Positions 8,623 through 18,303 of a DNA stretch of 35,198 bases are shown here, piece by piece. The notes under the pieces are model-generated. The model was given only the letters and a program-made list of their open reading frames with translations. It had not been told where the DNA came from and searched no databases. Position numbers and translations under genes: made by a program. Every line of letters begins with the position of its first letter. The stretch's first letter is position 1. Source of the DNA: Verrucomicrobiota bacterium (lineage in GTDB: Bacteria > Verrucomicrobiota > Verrucomicrobiia > Chthoniobacterales > JAFAMB01); NCBI GenBank assembly GCA_019233825.1, contig JAFAMB010000019.1, positions 1 to 35,198 of the forward strand, written 5' to 3'.

Positions 8623-10080
8623 TCAGCTCAGTAACTTCGCCAGCATCTCGCTGACCAGACTAGGATTCGCCTTCCCTTTCGAGAGCTTCATCACTTGACC
8701 CTTCAGAAAGTTGATGGCGGCAGCTTTGCCGGCCTTGTACGCTTCGACCGACTTCGGATTCGCGGCGATGACTTCGGCGCACAACAATTCGATCGCTCCG
8801 AGATCGCTCTCCTGTTTCATCCCTTTCTCCTCGACAATCAGTTCAGGCGATTTTCCGGTCGAGAACATTTCCGCGAAGACTTCTTTGCCCTGTTTGCTAT
8901 TAATTTTCCCGTCGTCGACCAGGTTAACCAGTTCATTCAGATGTTCCGCTGGGATCGGGCAGTCAGCGATGGTTCGATTCGCGGCGCCCAGGGCGCTGAG
9001 TAGATCATTCAAAACATAGTTAGCAATCGCCTTGGGCTTCCGCGCGCCCTTTGCGGCGACCTCGAAATAGGCCGACAACGCTAGATCGTCAGCCAAAACT
9101 CCCGCATCATACTCGCTGATCCCGTACTCCCTGAAAAACCGTTCTCGCTTTTCCCAGGGTAGTTCCGGGAGCCGAGCGCTGACTTCCTGCATGAAGGCTT
9201 CCGTCTTCACCGGTAAAAGATCCGGGTCAGGAAAATAACGGTAGTCGTGCGCAGACTCCTTCGTGCGCATCAAAACTGTCTCTCCCAAATTATCGTCCCA
9301 TCGGCGGGTTTCCTGTTGGAGTGTTTCACCACGATCCAAAGCTTCAATTTGCCGATCGATTTCGAAAGCCAGGGCCCTCCGGACACCGCTGATCGAATTG
9401 AGATTTTTCAACTCGATCTTCGTACCGAACCTGGTTTCGTCCTTTTTCCGGGCAGAAACATTGCAGTCGCAGCGCAGTTGACCTTTCTCCATGTCTGCGT
9501 CGCTGACACCGCCATAAATCAGCGCCTGCTTGAGCGAAGTCAGGTATGAGAAGGCCTCTTCGGGAGACGCGATATCCGGCCGGGAAACTATCTCCATCAG
9601 TGGAGTGCCGGCCCGGTTAAAGTCTATCCCGCTCGTCGTCTCAAAGTGAAAGCTTTTGGCGACATCCTCTTCCAAATGGATCCGGACCAGTCGGACCCGC
9701 TTGTTCGGATTCCGGACGTTCTTCTGTGCATCCTTGGGATAGGCCATATCATAGAGTGGAACCTCGCCATTGAGGCACAATGGTAGATCGTACTGCGAGA
9801 TCTGATAGTTCTTCGGCATGTCAGGATAGAAATAGTTCTTGCGATCGAATTTGCAGATCGACGCGATGTCACACTTGAAAATCAAACCGGTCAGCGCGGT
9901 CATTTTCAGCGCCTCCAGGTTCATGACCGGAAGAGCCCCGGGCAAACCGAGACAAACCGGACAAACGTGGAGGTTTGGCTCGGCGCCGTACTCGACGGCG
10001 CATCCACAGAACATTTTGGTTCTGGTCTTCAGCTGAACATGCACTTCCAGCCCAATGGTCGCGATATAGTCACTCTTCAT
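8623..10080 (-). CDS. gatB: Aspartyl/glutamyl-tRNA amidotransferase subunit B
   Basis: 485 aa: YIATIGLEVHVQLKTRTKMFCGC, VCPVCLGLPGALPVMN, GIDFNRAGTPLMEIVSRPD, RCDCNVSAR. Confidence 0.97.
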   Translation of the reverse strand: MKSDYIATIGLEVHVQLKTRTKMFCGCAVEYGAEPNLHVCPVCLGLPGALPVMNLEALKMTALTGLIFKCDIASICKFDRKNYFYPDMPKNYQISQYDLPLCLNGEVPLYDMAYPKDAQKNVRNPNKRVRLVRIHLEEDVAKSFHFETTSGIDFNRAGTPLMEIVSRPDIASPEEAFSYLTSLKQALIYGGVSDADMEKGQLRCDCNVSARKKDETRFGTKIELKNLNSISGVRRALAFEIDRQIEALDRGETLQQETRRWDDNLGETVLMRTKESAHDYRYFPDPDLLPVKTEAFMQEVSARLPELPWEKRERFFREYGISEYDAGVLADDLALSAYFEVAAKGARKPKAIANYVLNDLLSALGAANRTIADCPIPAEHLNELVNLVDDGKINSKQGKEVFAEMFSTGKSPELIVEEKGMKQESDLGAIELLCAEVIAANPKSVEAYKAGKAAAINFLKGQVMKLSKGKANPSLVSEMLAKLLS

Positions 10081-10090
10081 GCAAAGAACG

Positions 10091-11188
10091 TCAGCGAGGT
10101 GGACAAGTCATGGACTGAGCGCGCTGTCTCAAAAAATGGTCACATAAGACCAGCACCGCCATCGCCTCTACCATCGGCACCGCCCTGGGCAACACGCAGG
10201 GATCGTGTCGACCACGGCCGGCAAGTTCCGTGGTTTCACCGGATGTCGTCACGGTCTCCTGTGGCCGCAGAATTGTCGCGGTTGGTTTGAAAGCCACTCG
10301 GAAAAAGATGTTCTCGCCATTGCTAATCCCTCCCTGGATGCCTCCGGAGAAATTGGTTCTTGTACGCACCCTGCCCTCGCGCATTTCGAATACATCGTTG
10401 TGTTCGGCACCCGTAAGCTGACTGCCGGCGAAGCCTGACCCGATTTCGAACCCTTTTGTGGCCGGTAAACTAAGCATTGCTTTGGCGAGGTCTGCCTCGA
10501 GTTTATCGAAAACCGGCTCCCCAAGACCAGGTGGAATGCCGCGCACGACACACTCGATCACTCCTCCGACCGAGTTCCCCTCTTTTCTCATGGTCTTAAT
10601 GAGATCAATCATCCGGACCGCCGCATCAGGATCCGGGCAGCGGACCATTGATTCCTCGACAGCGGTGAATTTCACCTCCGACGGATCCGCTCTGGCCTCG
10701 ATTCGGTGGATGCTTTTGACATATGCGACGATTTCAAATTCAGAGACGAACTTGCGCAGCACCTTCTTCGCGATGGCGGCCGCTGCGACTCGACCTATGG
10801 TCTCGCGCGCCGAAGAGCGGCCGCCTCCCTGCCAGTTCCGGATTCCGTACTTGGCCTGATAAGTAAAGTCCGCGTGGGATGGACGAAATGCTGTCTCCAT
10901 TTCACGATAGGCTTCGGGACGCGCATCCTTATTCCAAACCATGAGCGAAATCGGCGTCCCAAGGGTGAGGCCTTCAAAGACACCGGAAAGGATCTGGCAT
11001 TTGTCTTCTTCAGCGCGCGGCGACACGATCTCGCTCTGACCGGGTCGCCTCCGGTCGAGATCAGTCTGGATATCATCTGCCGTCAGGGGAATTCGCGGCG
11101 GGCAACCATCCACGACTGCACCCACGCCGCCGCCGTGTGATTCACCCCAGGTTGCAACTCGAAACAAGGCGCCAAAAGACGAAGACAT
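10091..11188 (-). CDS. aroC: Chorismate synthase
   Basis: 365 aa: [79 protein letters not shown]. Confidence 0.97.
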   Translation of the reverse strand: MSSSFGALFRVATWGESHGGGVGAVVDGCPPRIPLTADDIQTDLDRRRPGQSEIVSPRAEEDKCQILSGVFEGLTLGTPISLMVWNKDARPEAYREMETAFRPSHADFTYQAKYGIRNWQGGGRSSARETIGRVAAAAIAKKVLRKFVSEFEIVAYVKSIHRIEARADPSEVKFTAVEESMVRCPDPDAAVRMIDLIKTMRKEGNSVGGVIECVVRGIPPGLGEPVFDKLEADLAKAMLSLPATKGFEIGSGFAGSQLTGAEHNDVFEMREGRVRTRTNFSGGIQGGISNGENIFFRVAFKPTATILRPQETVTTSGETTELAGRGRHDPCVLPRAVPMVEAMAVLVLCDHFLRQRAQSMTCPPR

Positions 11189-11244
11189 GTTTAGCCATTA
11201 GAATAACTCGAAGCGCGAGCGGCTCGCAAGCCGGCGATGCAAAA

Positions 11245-11266
11245 TAGCATAGGCTTCCAGCCTGTA
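11245..11266. repeat. Intergenic repeat (tagcataggcttccagcctgta), inverted relative to the copies near 17.4 kb
   Basis: Reverse complement of tacaggctggaagcctatgcta found at 17402-17425. Confidence 0.75.
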
Positions 11267-11333
11267 TTTCAGGCGGCCTTCCGTCTGATGGCGCTAACCA
11301 CGTTCACACCACGACTAACGTGTCCGCCCGGAC

Positions 11334-11354
11334 GCGCGGGAGCGCAGCCCTACC
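11334..11354. repeat. Single arm of the GC-rich palindromic repeat family (gcgcgggagcgcagccctacc)
   Basis: One mismatch from the arm gcgcgggagcgcgaccctacc at 32411. Confidence 0.7.
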
Positions 11355-11433
11355 AGGTCTGTAACCGGCTCAGTGACGTATAGCAGATGCTCTCTTTGAC
11401 TAACGCGCGTGCGAGAACGAACTTCTCTGCTAA

Positions 11434-12591
11434 ATGATTGCGCAAACAAAGCTGACGGTTCCTGAGAAATTTCCACCATTCAGCCTCTCCCGCCTGTTGA
11501 AAACGGTGTTCAACCCGAAGTCAGGCGAGCGAGTGGCCATTTTGATCGATTTGGAGGATCCGCACGAAGTCAAAGACTTCGGGTTCATAAAAAACGGGGA
11601 TCTGACGATCCAGCGACACGCGTACGAAGTCTTTTACAAAGGGCTCAAGAATGGAGTCCTGGAGCAACTCGGCCTCACCGGAGGCGAGATGTTCGCCTAC
11701 AGAATCACCGGCGGCAGTAATCTGGACCTTCCTGATCTTGCGGTAGCGGTCGACGGCACCGAGCTGAGTCTTGAGCGCGACATTTACCCGAATTACAAGC
11801 TCATCCTTTGTATCTCGACTTACTCGGCGACAGCGCCGTTAACGGCCTTCGCAAAGAAATACGGGTTCCGCGGGGCTACTCTTCATGGCTTGAATCAGAT
11901 CATCCTGAGCAGCGGCCTGGCGGTTGATTACGATCAGGTGAGCAGGAATGCTGAGAAACTTCGTCTGGGAATGACTCGAGCTGATTGGGTCGAAATCGAT
12001 TTTGCCTATGGCAGGGACCAGTTCAGCCTCCGTTTGGATCTTGGACAACAAGAGGCGCAGAAAAGCCATGGTCTTTGTCGCGGCGGCCCAGACATCGCAA
12101 ACTTACCCGCAGGTGAAATTTATTTCGTGCCAACTGGCGGTTCAGGTCTCTTTCCTCTCAAGTTCGAGGATGGCACAATTGGTTTGATGACCGTGAAGGG
12201 CGGCCGGATCGTCGACTCGAAGCTCCTCAAAGGCAGCCAGAAAACCATCAACGAACATAAGCGTAAGGTCGAGTCCGATCCGGCGACGGGTGAACTGGGT
12301 GAACTCGGTTTCGGCACGCAGCTGCTCCCCGTTTCGGGACGTGACATTCAAGATGAGAAGGTGCTTGGAACGCTGCACCTGGCCACCGGGCGCAGCGATC
12401 ACTTAGGCGGCCATCTCACGCCGGACAAGTTCAACAGCAAGAAGAATGCGACCCATGACGATATCTTGTTTGCTCCACACAAAACGCCCGAGATCAATGT
12501 GCCGCAGGTGCGCATGCGCCGGAACGGCGAGACCGTGGTGCTGATCGAAAATTTCCAGCCGGCTACCTACATGGTCGATTTGCTTGCCTGA
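11434..12591 (+). CDS. Aminopeptidase-like protein related to family M29 (AmpS/PepS-like)
   Basis: C-terminal half carries M29-like segments: NLPAGEIYFVPT, GELGFGTQ, DEKVLGTLHLATGRSDHLGGH, ATHDDILF. Confidence 0.6.
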   Translation: MIAQTKLTVPEKFPPFSLSRLLKTVFNPKSGERVAILIDLEDPHEVKDFGFIKNGDLTIQRHAYEVFYKGLKNGVLEQLGLTGGEMFAYRITGGSNLDLPDLAVAVDGTELSLERDIYPNYKLILCISTYSATAPLTAFAKKYGFRGATLHGLNQIILSSGLAVDYDQVSRNAEKLRLGMTRADWVEIDFAYGRDQFSLRLDLGQQEAQKSHGLCRGGPDIANLPAGEIYFVPTGGSGLFPLKFEDGTIGLMTVKGGRIVDSKLLKGSQKTINEHKRKVESDPATGELGELGFGTQLLPVSGRDIQDEKVLGTLHLATGRSDHLGGHLTPDKFNSKKNATHDDILFAPHKTPEINVPQVRMRRNGETVVLIENFQPATYMVDLLA

Positions 12592-12636
12592 ACTAGCAGG
12601 AAACTTTTGTCGTGCTCCGGTTGACGTTCCTACTGA

Positions 12637-13398
12637 ATGGCGGTGTCCAATTTCTACGAGAGCGACGATTTGGTTGAGCAGTATCTCCTGTTCCACTATG
12701 GAACCGGTGACGACCAACTTCCCTTTCCTTTTGGCCCGCGAGACGCGCTTTTTTACCCTATCCGCTGTGTCAGCGAATTCCTGCCGGAGATTGGCATGGT
12801 CGACCGGGCGCTGGATCTCGGTTGTGCGGTAGGGCGATCTACATTCGAACTATCGCGCTGGGCCCGGGAAGTAGTGGGAATCGATCTGTCTCATCGCTTT
12901 GTGGCGGCTGCAAACCATGTCCGGAAAACGGGGCGAATCGAGATTCGACGGGTCGAAGAGGGCGAAATCGTTACTCGATTGACCAGAGAACTGCCCGTCG
13001 AGCTTAACAGGGAACGATGCCGGTTTGAGGTTGGTGATGCCACGGATCTGCGTCCGGACATTGGCCGCTTCGACCTGGTGCTTGCGGCGAATTTGATCGA
13101 CCGGGTAAAATCACCGGCAAATTTACTCAAATCTTTTGCGGCTCTTGTCCATCCCGGCGGCCACCTGATTCTGTCATCTCCGTACACGTGGCTCGAAGAG
13201 TTTACCTCGAAACCCGACTGGCTTGGTGGGAAGTATGAGCCTTCGGGCGATTCGGCGCCTACGCTTGACCGAATAAAGAGCGCTTTCCGCGGTTCTTTCG
13301 AACTCAAACTGACGAAGGATATCCAGTTCCTCATCCGGGAGCATGCGAGAAAATTTCAGTGGAGTGTCGCACAAGCGTCGCTATGGCAACGACAGTAG
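12637..13398 (+). CDS. SAM-dependent methyltransferase resembling the stand-alone OvoA C-terminal domain (4-mercaptohistidine N1-methyltransferase)
   Basis: YESDDLVEQYLLFHYGTGDDQLPFPFGPRDALFYPIRCV followed by motif I ALDLGCAVGRSTFELSR, then LVLAANLIDRVKSPANLL and GGHLILSSPYTWLEEFT. Confidence 0.75.
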   Translation: MAVSNFYESDDLVEQYLLFHYGTGDDQLPFPFGPRDALFYPIRCVSEFLPEIGMVDRALDLGCAVGRSTFELSRWAREVVGIDLSHRFVAAANHVRKTGRIEIRRVEEGEIVTRLTRELPVELNRERCRFEVGDATDLRPDIGRFDLVLAANLIDRVKSPANLLKSFAALVHPGGHLILSSPYTWLEEFTSKPDWLGGKYEPSGDSAPTLDRIKSAFRGSFELKLTKDIQFLIREHARKFQWSVAQASLWQRQ

Positions 13399-13419
13399 GC
13401 GAACCGTCTCGGTTTGCTC

Positions 13420-13511
13420 GGCTCTGAAGGGTGCAAAGCCGGACGCTTCGGGCTCTGAAGGGTGCAAAGCGGGACGCTGCGGGCTGTGAAGAAGCAAAGC
13501 GGGACGCTTCG
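13420..13511. repeat. Three tandem copies of a ~31-bp unit (31, 31, 30 bp; ggctctgaagggtgcaaagcgggacgcttcg)
   Basis: Units at 13420-13450, 13451-13481 and 13482-13511, differing at a few positions. Confidence 0.85.
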
Positions 13512-13583
13512 CCTACTTTGCGTAGCGACGCCTGACCCTCGGCTCGGGCGGAGCGGCTCGACTGAGCTCGCCGAAGTCCTCGC

Positions 13584-14222
13584 CTACCGGTTCGCCGGTT
13601 TAGGGGCAGGGGCCCGCTGAGCGGGAGAAGGACGCTGAGCGGCGGGCGCCGGCCCCGGAGCGGCGGTCGCCGAACGTTCCATTGCGGGCGTCAGTTGAAC
13701 GGTCTGGCGCATTCTGTCATAGCCGACAACCAATGCCTCCAGCGTGTAAGTCCATCCGGGAACCATATCGCGAGTCGAAACGTTTCCAACAAACTCCGCT
13801 CGTTCACCGGGATTGATAATAACGTAACCCGGGGTCTGGTTGACCGGTTGATCGTCCGACCATTGGGCGAGTTTTTTCCCACTCACATCTCGAAGGATAA
13901 AATCGTATTTGCGGCTATCGTTGAATATAAGGTTCACCTGCTTTTTTGACCGGTTGATGAGCTGAAGATGAACCTCCAAGGAACGCGCGTCGGAGAGCCT
14001 GACGACATCCGGACTCACCTTTACCCGCATCTCGAGCCCGTAGAATACAGGCCCGGTGATCGGACCGAACGGATTCGTCTTGTTGACCTTTGCTATCGCC
14101 GTGTTGGACTGATCTTTTTTTCCTTTTCCCACAAAGGGAACCCACCGGTAAACCCCGCTCGAGGAGGAACAGCCGGCGAGTGCGACTACCAAAGCGGCGC
14201 TGACCGCAACACGAAAATTCAT
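13584..14222 (-). CDS. Putative lipoprotein with a BsuPI-like (intracellular proteinase inhibitor) domain and Pro/Ala-rich tail
   Basis: Lipobox VVALAGCSSSS; LEVHLQLINRSKKQVNLIFNDSRKYDFILRDVSGKKLAQWSDDQ; tail GPAPAAQRPSPAQRAPAPKPANR. Confidence 0.65.
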   Translation of the reverse strand: MNFRVAVSAALVVALAGCSSSSGVYRWVPFVGKGKKDQSNTAIAKVNKTNPFGPITGPVFYGLEMRVKVSPDVVRLSDARSLEVHLQLINRSKKQVNLIFNDSRKYDFILRDVSGKKLAQWSDDQPVNQTPGYVIINPGERAEFVGNVSTRDMVPGWTYTLEALVVGYDRMRQTVQLTPAMERSATAAPGPAPAAQRPSPAQRAPAPKPANR

Positions 14223-14285
14223 TGTGACCGTTTAACGGATGGTGCTGTCGGTTGCAAACCCTATCCGATGCCACCAGAATCGATT

Positions 14286-15335
14286 ATGCGTCGTAGCATC
14301 TTTTGGGTGGCCAGAGGGATCGCAAGATCAGTCCTCTTGCTCCTGATTCCACCTGCAGCCTGCGCGCCGGCACAATCGGCTAAAATCATTTTGCCGACGG
14401 ACAATCACGCGCTATTCAGCGGCGATAACGCGGCCTTCTATCAATACGTCCGACGCGATTTCGAGGGACAGATCACTGCTCCATGGGAAGGCGGACAGTA
14501 CGGATTTGTCCGGAATCCGCAAAGAATCGGGACGGCCATCCTGTACACGCGCTTTCACGAGGGGATCGACATCCGGCCGCTTCAACGTGATCGGAACGGC
14601 GAGCCACTGGACGTTATCCACGCGATCGCGGGAGGAAAAGTAGTTTACATAAATATCGTTCCGTCGTACTCGAACTATGGCCGATATATTGTGATTGAAC
14701 ACCAACTCGATGGGTGCCCGTACTATAGCCTCTACGCTCACCTAGGTGCAGTTCGGGTTAATATGGGTGATCCGGTCGCCCAAGGCGATCCCATCGGCGT
14801 GATGGGGTATACCGGTGAAGGCATCGACCGAGAACGCGCTCACCTTCATCTCGAATTGAATCTGCTGCTCAATGCTGATTTCGACAAATGGTCCGCGAAG
14901 TATTTTCCGAGAGACGGTAATCGGCACGGCATATACAATGGCCAGAATCTGGACGGGTTGGATATCGGGCGGTTTTATTTGGAGTTGAACAAAAATCCTC
15001 GGTTGACAATCCCGGAGTTTTTCCAGGAGGAGACGACCTGGTACCGCGTGCTCGTGCCTCCGTCGCCGCGCATGGACCTTCTGCGTCGGTACCCCTGGTT
15101 ATCGGACAATCAGACGGAGGCGAAGTCATGGGAGATTTCGTTTAATCAGGCCGGGATTCCGCTTAGGTTTAAGGCCGGCGAAAGCTTGGTGGAGAAGCCA
15201 ATGCTTAGCTGGGTCAAGCCCTCACCCTACCCTTACGCGTTGCAGACCAGAGGCTATATTCAGGGAAGCGGATCTAACTATAGTCTGAGCAAAGAGGGAG
15301 AACGTTATTTGGACCTTATTTGCCCGACTCAATGA
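14286..15335 (+). CDS. Secreted M23-family metallopeptidase (peptidoglycan hydrolase-like)
   Basis: Signal peptide MRRSIFWVARGIARSVLLLLIPPAACA; FHEGIDIRP, YSLYAHLGAVRVNMGDPVAQGDPIGVMGYTGEG, RAHLHLELN. Confidence 0.85.
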   Translation: MRRSIFWVARGIARSVLLLLIPPAACAPAQSAKIILPTDNHALFSGDNAAFYQYVRRDFEGQITAPWEGGQYGFVRNPQRIGTAILYTRFHEGIDIRPLQRDRNGEPLDVIHAIAGGKVVYINIVPSYSNYGRYIVIEHQLDGCPYYSLYAHLGAVRVNMGDPVAQGDPIGVMGYTGEGIDRERAHLHLELNLLLNADFDKWSAKYFPRDGNRHGIYNGQNLDGLDIGRFYLELNKNPRLTIPEFFQEETTWYRVLVPPSPRMDLLRRYPWLSDNQTEAKSWEISFNQAGIPLRFKAGESLVEKPMLSWVKPSPYPYALQTRGYIQGSGSNYSLSKEGERYLDLICPTQ

Positions 15336-15742
15336 TCGAACAAAGCATAATCTTCTTCGACGGCGTGTGCGGACTATGTAACCGAACGGTCGATTTTGTT
15401 CTAAGGGAAGACCGTGACCGGAACTTTCTATTCTCAGCGTTGCAGGGGGAAACATTCCAGAGAATAGCGAGAGATCACCCCGAGACGATGAATGTGGACT
15501 CGATTTTCGTTTATCGGTCCACGCCGCAGGGAGGACAGTTGCTCCAGAGGAGCAATGCCGTCCTCTACATTCTCGATCAGCTGCCGAGATTCCGTTGGCT
15601 GGCCCGGATCGGGTACCTTTGTCCGGCGCCTATTCGCAACTTTTGCTACCGGTTGATTGCCGCTACGCGGTATCAGATCTGGGGCAGGCGCGACTCGTGC
15701 CGGCTACCCACAGTCGAAGAGAACAGGAGATTTTTGCCTTGA
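15332..15742 (+). CDS. DUF393 / DCC-family thiol-disulfide oxidoreductase-like protein
   Basis: IIFFDGVCGLCNRTVDFVLREDRDRNFLFSALQGE (DGxCxLC); ATGA overlap with the upstream gene. Confidence 0.85.
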   Translation: MIEQSIIFFDGVCGLCNRTVDFVLREDRDRNFLFSALQGETFQRIARDHPETMNVDSIFVYRSTPQGGQLLQRSNAVLYILDQLPRFRWLARIGYLCPAPIRNFCYRLIAATRYQIWGRRDSCRLPTVEENRRFLP

Positions 15743-15798
15743 GCGCGGTTGTAAAATCCGCCCGGCATTCGTTGGCGTGACTTTGGTGGTCGGTTGGG

Positions 15799-15875
15799 GA
15801 CGCGCTGCCGCGCGATCGGTGCGTGCACGTTTCAAAGCGTGTTTTCGGATTGTGCTCCGACTTGCCTGAGCGGGA
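15799..15875. repeat. Diverged or truncated copy of the composite repeat at 21.1-21.4 kb, opposite orientation
   Basis: gacgcgctgccgcgcgatc followed by gtgcacgtttcaaagcgt, compared with gtgcacgattcaaaacgt (reverse complement of the copies at 21.2 and 21.3 kb). Confidence 0.5.
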
Positions 15876-15900
15876 AGTCCGCGTAGATCTTTTCGACCAC

Positions 15901-16644
15901 ATGTATCGACTAGCCGTTCTAATCCTGCTTGCTCCCCTACTGGCCGGTGCGGAGGATCGCATCAGCGCTTCAGTCACCCAGCTCGTAGTCGGTGTTGCGC
16001 CAACCTGGAATAACATGAAGGGTCAACTCCAGCGATTCGATAGAACTTCCAATGGATGGCACGCTGCGGGTTCACCGGTTCCTGTGCTCTTCGGAAAGCT
16101 CGGATTGGCCTGGGGCAGAGGTCTGATTAATGCCCAAGGCGGGGGTCCGATCAAGGTAGAACACGATCATCGAGCTCCGGCCGGGGTCTTTCGGATCGGA
16201 ACGATTTACACCTATGACGAATCGCTACCGCAGGGTGCGAACTACCCATTCCACACCGTCGGGCCAGGCGATGCGTGGGTGGACGATCTTCACAACAGCT
16301 ATTACAACCAGCATGTTACCGTAGACGCGCAAAATCCTCCCTCATGGTTCGAAAAACAAAAGATGCGTCATGGCGATTTTGCGTACCGCTGGCTGGTTGA
16401 AATTCGGCATAATGCAGATCCGCCGGTGCCGGGATTTGGCAGTGCAATCTTTTTCCACATTCGGCGAGGACCAGCTCGACCGTCGGCCGGGTGCACGACC
16501 ATGGCCGAAGACTCACTTGTGGACTTGATTTGCTGGCTGCGAGCGAATGCGAATCCGGAGTATGTCTGCCTTCCGAAGGCTGAATACCTGAATCGTTGGA
16601 AAGCCTGGGACCTGCCAGACCCGGCCGTCACCGGGTTGTTTTGA
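15901..16644 (+). CDS. L,D-transpeptidase (YkuD)-like protein with signal peptide
   Basis: MYRLAVLILLAPLLAGAED; GSAIFFHIRRGPARPSAGCTTM matches the HxnSxGC active-site signature. The ORF-track start at 15823 lies in a repeat. Confidence 0.75.
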   Translation: MYRLAVLILLAPLLAGAEDRISASVTQLVVGVAPTWNNMKGQLQRFDRTSNGWHAAGSPVPVLFGKLGLAWGRGLINAQGGGPIKVEHDHRAPAGVFRIGTIYTYDESLPQGANYPFHTVGPGDAWVDDLHNSYYNQHVTVDAQNPPSWFEKQKMRHGDFAYRWLVEIRHNADPPVPGFGSAIFFHIRRGPARPSAGCTTMAEDSLVDLICWLRANANPEYVCLPKAEYLNRWKAWDLPDPAVTGLF

Positions 16645-16910
16645 TTATTGCCGGCGGGTAATCGAAAGCAGCGCTTTTGCTTAGGACACTAAGCAGGGCA
16701 TTCATTCCGACGAGTCAAGCAAAATCACCCGTTCAGGCCATGGAAATCTCGATATCGATGAGCTAGACTTCGGCCTAGTTTGGTGCCATCTCCCGGCAGA
16801 CCCCGGTCTTGTGCGTGGCCGGACTATGGTGGGATATGGTGCCCGGCTCTGTTTTGTAATAAATTGGATGGAAAACAAGCCGATGGTAGCCGAAAAAGAT
16901 CGCTGCAAAA

Positions 16911-17291
16911 ATGATTATACCTGAGATCCTGGAATACATTGAGGACGCCGATCTGGAGGATTGGCTGACGGCCGCATTTATCGAACGCGAACATGAATTG
17001 CCACTAAAGGCGCTATGCACTAACGGCGGCTATCCTTCGGCATCTAGCGCAGTCGACATCTGGATGGTGGAAATCACCAGCCGGACTGGGAAAGTCTGGA
17101 CCGGGAAATTCAGTGTCGAGTTTTTTGAGGAATCCCAAAACGGTTCTGAAACAGAGCACCTTGCGCAACACCAGACCGGAGAACTGTTTTTCAGTCTCAA
17201 CATCGAAACCGGCCAGGTCACGTTCGTGAAAGATGCCTGGCCGGTTGTTCGAAGTCAGAATCCTGGCCCCGAGCTCGTTCCTGCCCAATAG
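16911..17291 (+). CDS. Hypothetical protein (126 aa)
   Basis: Uninterrupted ORF MIIPEILEYIEDADLEDWLTAAFIEREHE... in a gap between genes; no family recognised. Confidence 0.5.
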   Translation: MIIPEILEYIEDADLEDWLTAAFIEREHELPLKALCTNGGYPSASSAVDIWMVEITSRTGKVWTGKFSVEFFEESQNGSETEHLAQHQTGELFFSLNIETGQVTFVKDAWPVVRSQNPGPELVPAQ

Positions 17292-17330
17292 GATCCGGGA
17301 GCGCTTCCACTTCGAAGGGAGCGTCAGCAA

Positions 17331-17441
17331 GGTAGCATAAGCATCCTGCTTGTACGGCGCGTGGCGGCACCGTGAATACAGGCCGGAAGCCTATGCTACC
17401 GTACAGGCTGGAAGCCTATGCTACCATACAGCCTATGCTAC
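17331..17441. repeat. Inverted-plus-tandem cluster of a 24-bp repeat (tacaggctggaagcctatgctacc)
   Basis: Inverted copy 17331-17354 (ggtagcataagcatcctgcttgta); direct copies 17377-17400 and 17402-17425; truncated copy 17427-17441. Confidence 0.85.
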
Positions 17442-17484
17442 AATTCCATTTGAGGAATTTCGCCGGGACATCCAACTTAAGGAG

Positions 17485-18303
17485 ATGATCGAAAAACGGA
17501 AGAGCGCTCTTGTCCTGGTGGGCCATGGCTCAACGCTGAATCCGGATTCGAGCGCACCAACGTTCCAGCATGCGGACGAGATTGATCGTCGTGGGCTTTT
17601 CGCCGAGGTCTATTGTACGTTCTGGAAGCAAGAACCGAGCCTTCGAGAAGTTCTGCGCATGGTCGAAAGCGACGATATCTACGTCGTGCCCAACTTTATC
17701 AGCGAAGGTTACTTCACAGAGACGATTATCCCCAGAGAACTCGAACTTACCGGGCCGGTCACTCGTCGATCGGGGAAAGTTATTAAATACTGTGAACCGG
17801 TCGGAAATGACCCGCGAATGATCGATCTGCTGCTTCGGCGCGCACGGGACGCGGCTCCAGGTGTTCCACCCGAAAAAACCAGTCTTTTGATCGTTGGTCA
17901 CGGCACAAGTCTCAACCAGAAGTCGGCCGAAGCCGCTCACCAGCAGGTGAGGGTCATCAGGGAGAAACGGTTGTACGCCGAAGTTATGGAGGCCTACATG
18001 GAGGAGCCGCCTTTCATTGCGGATTGGAGGAAAAACACGTCTCAAAAGCACGTTGTGGTCGTGCCCTTCTTCATCGCGGACGGATTGCACAGCTACCAAG
18101 ACATTCCGGTTCTGCTTGGAATTGAGTCCGCCCGCACCGCGGCGGCCAGCCAGCAGGAGATTTTTCGCCGGAATCCATATAGTCTGGACGGCCGTGAACT
18201 TTATTATGCGAGCGCCATCGGCACAGAGCCTTTGATGGCGGACGTTATTCTCGACACAGTGGTCAGATTTGACCGCAAGCACCTCTACGACCTAGCCGCA
18301 TGA
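17485..18303 (+). CDS. CbiX-type sirohydrochlorin chelatase-like protein, tandem domains
   Basis: Two half-domains with ALVLVGHGSTLNPDS and SLLIVGHGTSLNQKS; VPNFISEGYFTETIIPREL; VVVVPFFIADGLHSYQDIP. Start placed at MIEKRKSALVLVGHG. Confidence 0.85.
   Translation: MIEKRKSALVLVGHGSTLNPDSSAPTFQHADEIDRRGLFAEVYCTFWKQEPSLREVLRMVESDDIYVVPNFISEGYFTETIIPRELELTGPVTRRSGKVIKYCEPVGNDPRMIDLLLRRARDAAPGVPPEKTSLLIVGHGTSLNQKSAEAAHQQVRVIREKRLYAEVMEAYMEEPPFIADWRKNTSQKHVVVVPFFIADGLHSYQDIPVLLGIESARTAAASQQEIFRRNPYSLDGRELYYASAIGTEPLMADVILDTVVRFDRKHLYDLAA

Noticed and set aside
13420-13511. Possible CRISPR array
   Set aside because: Units are directly abutting with no unique spacers, and no cas genes are present.
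17530-18282. ORF 17530..18282 (-), 250 aa
   Set aside because: Antisense shadow of cbiX; no domain recognisable.
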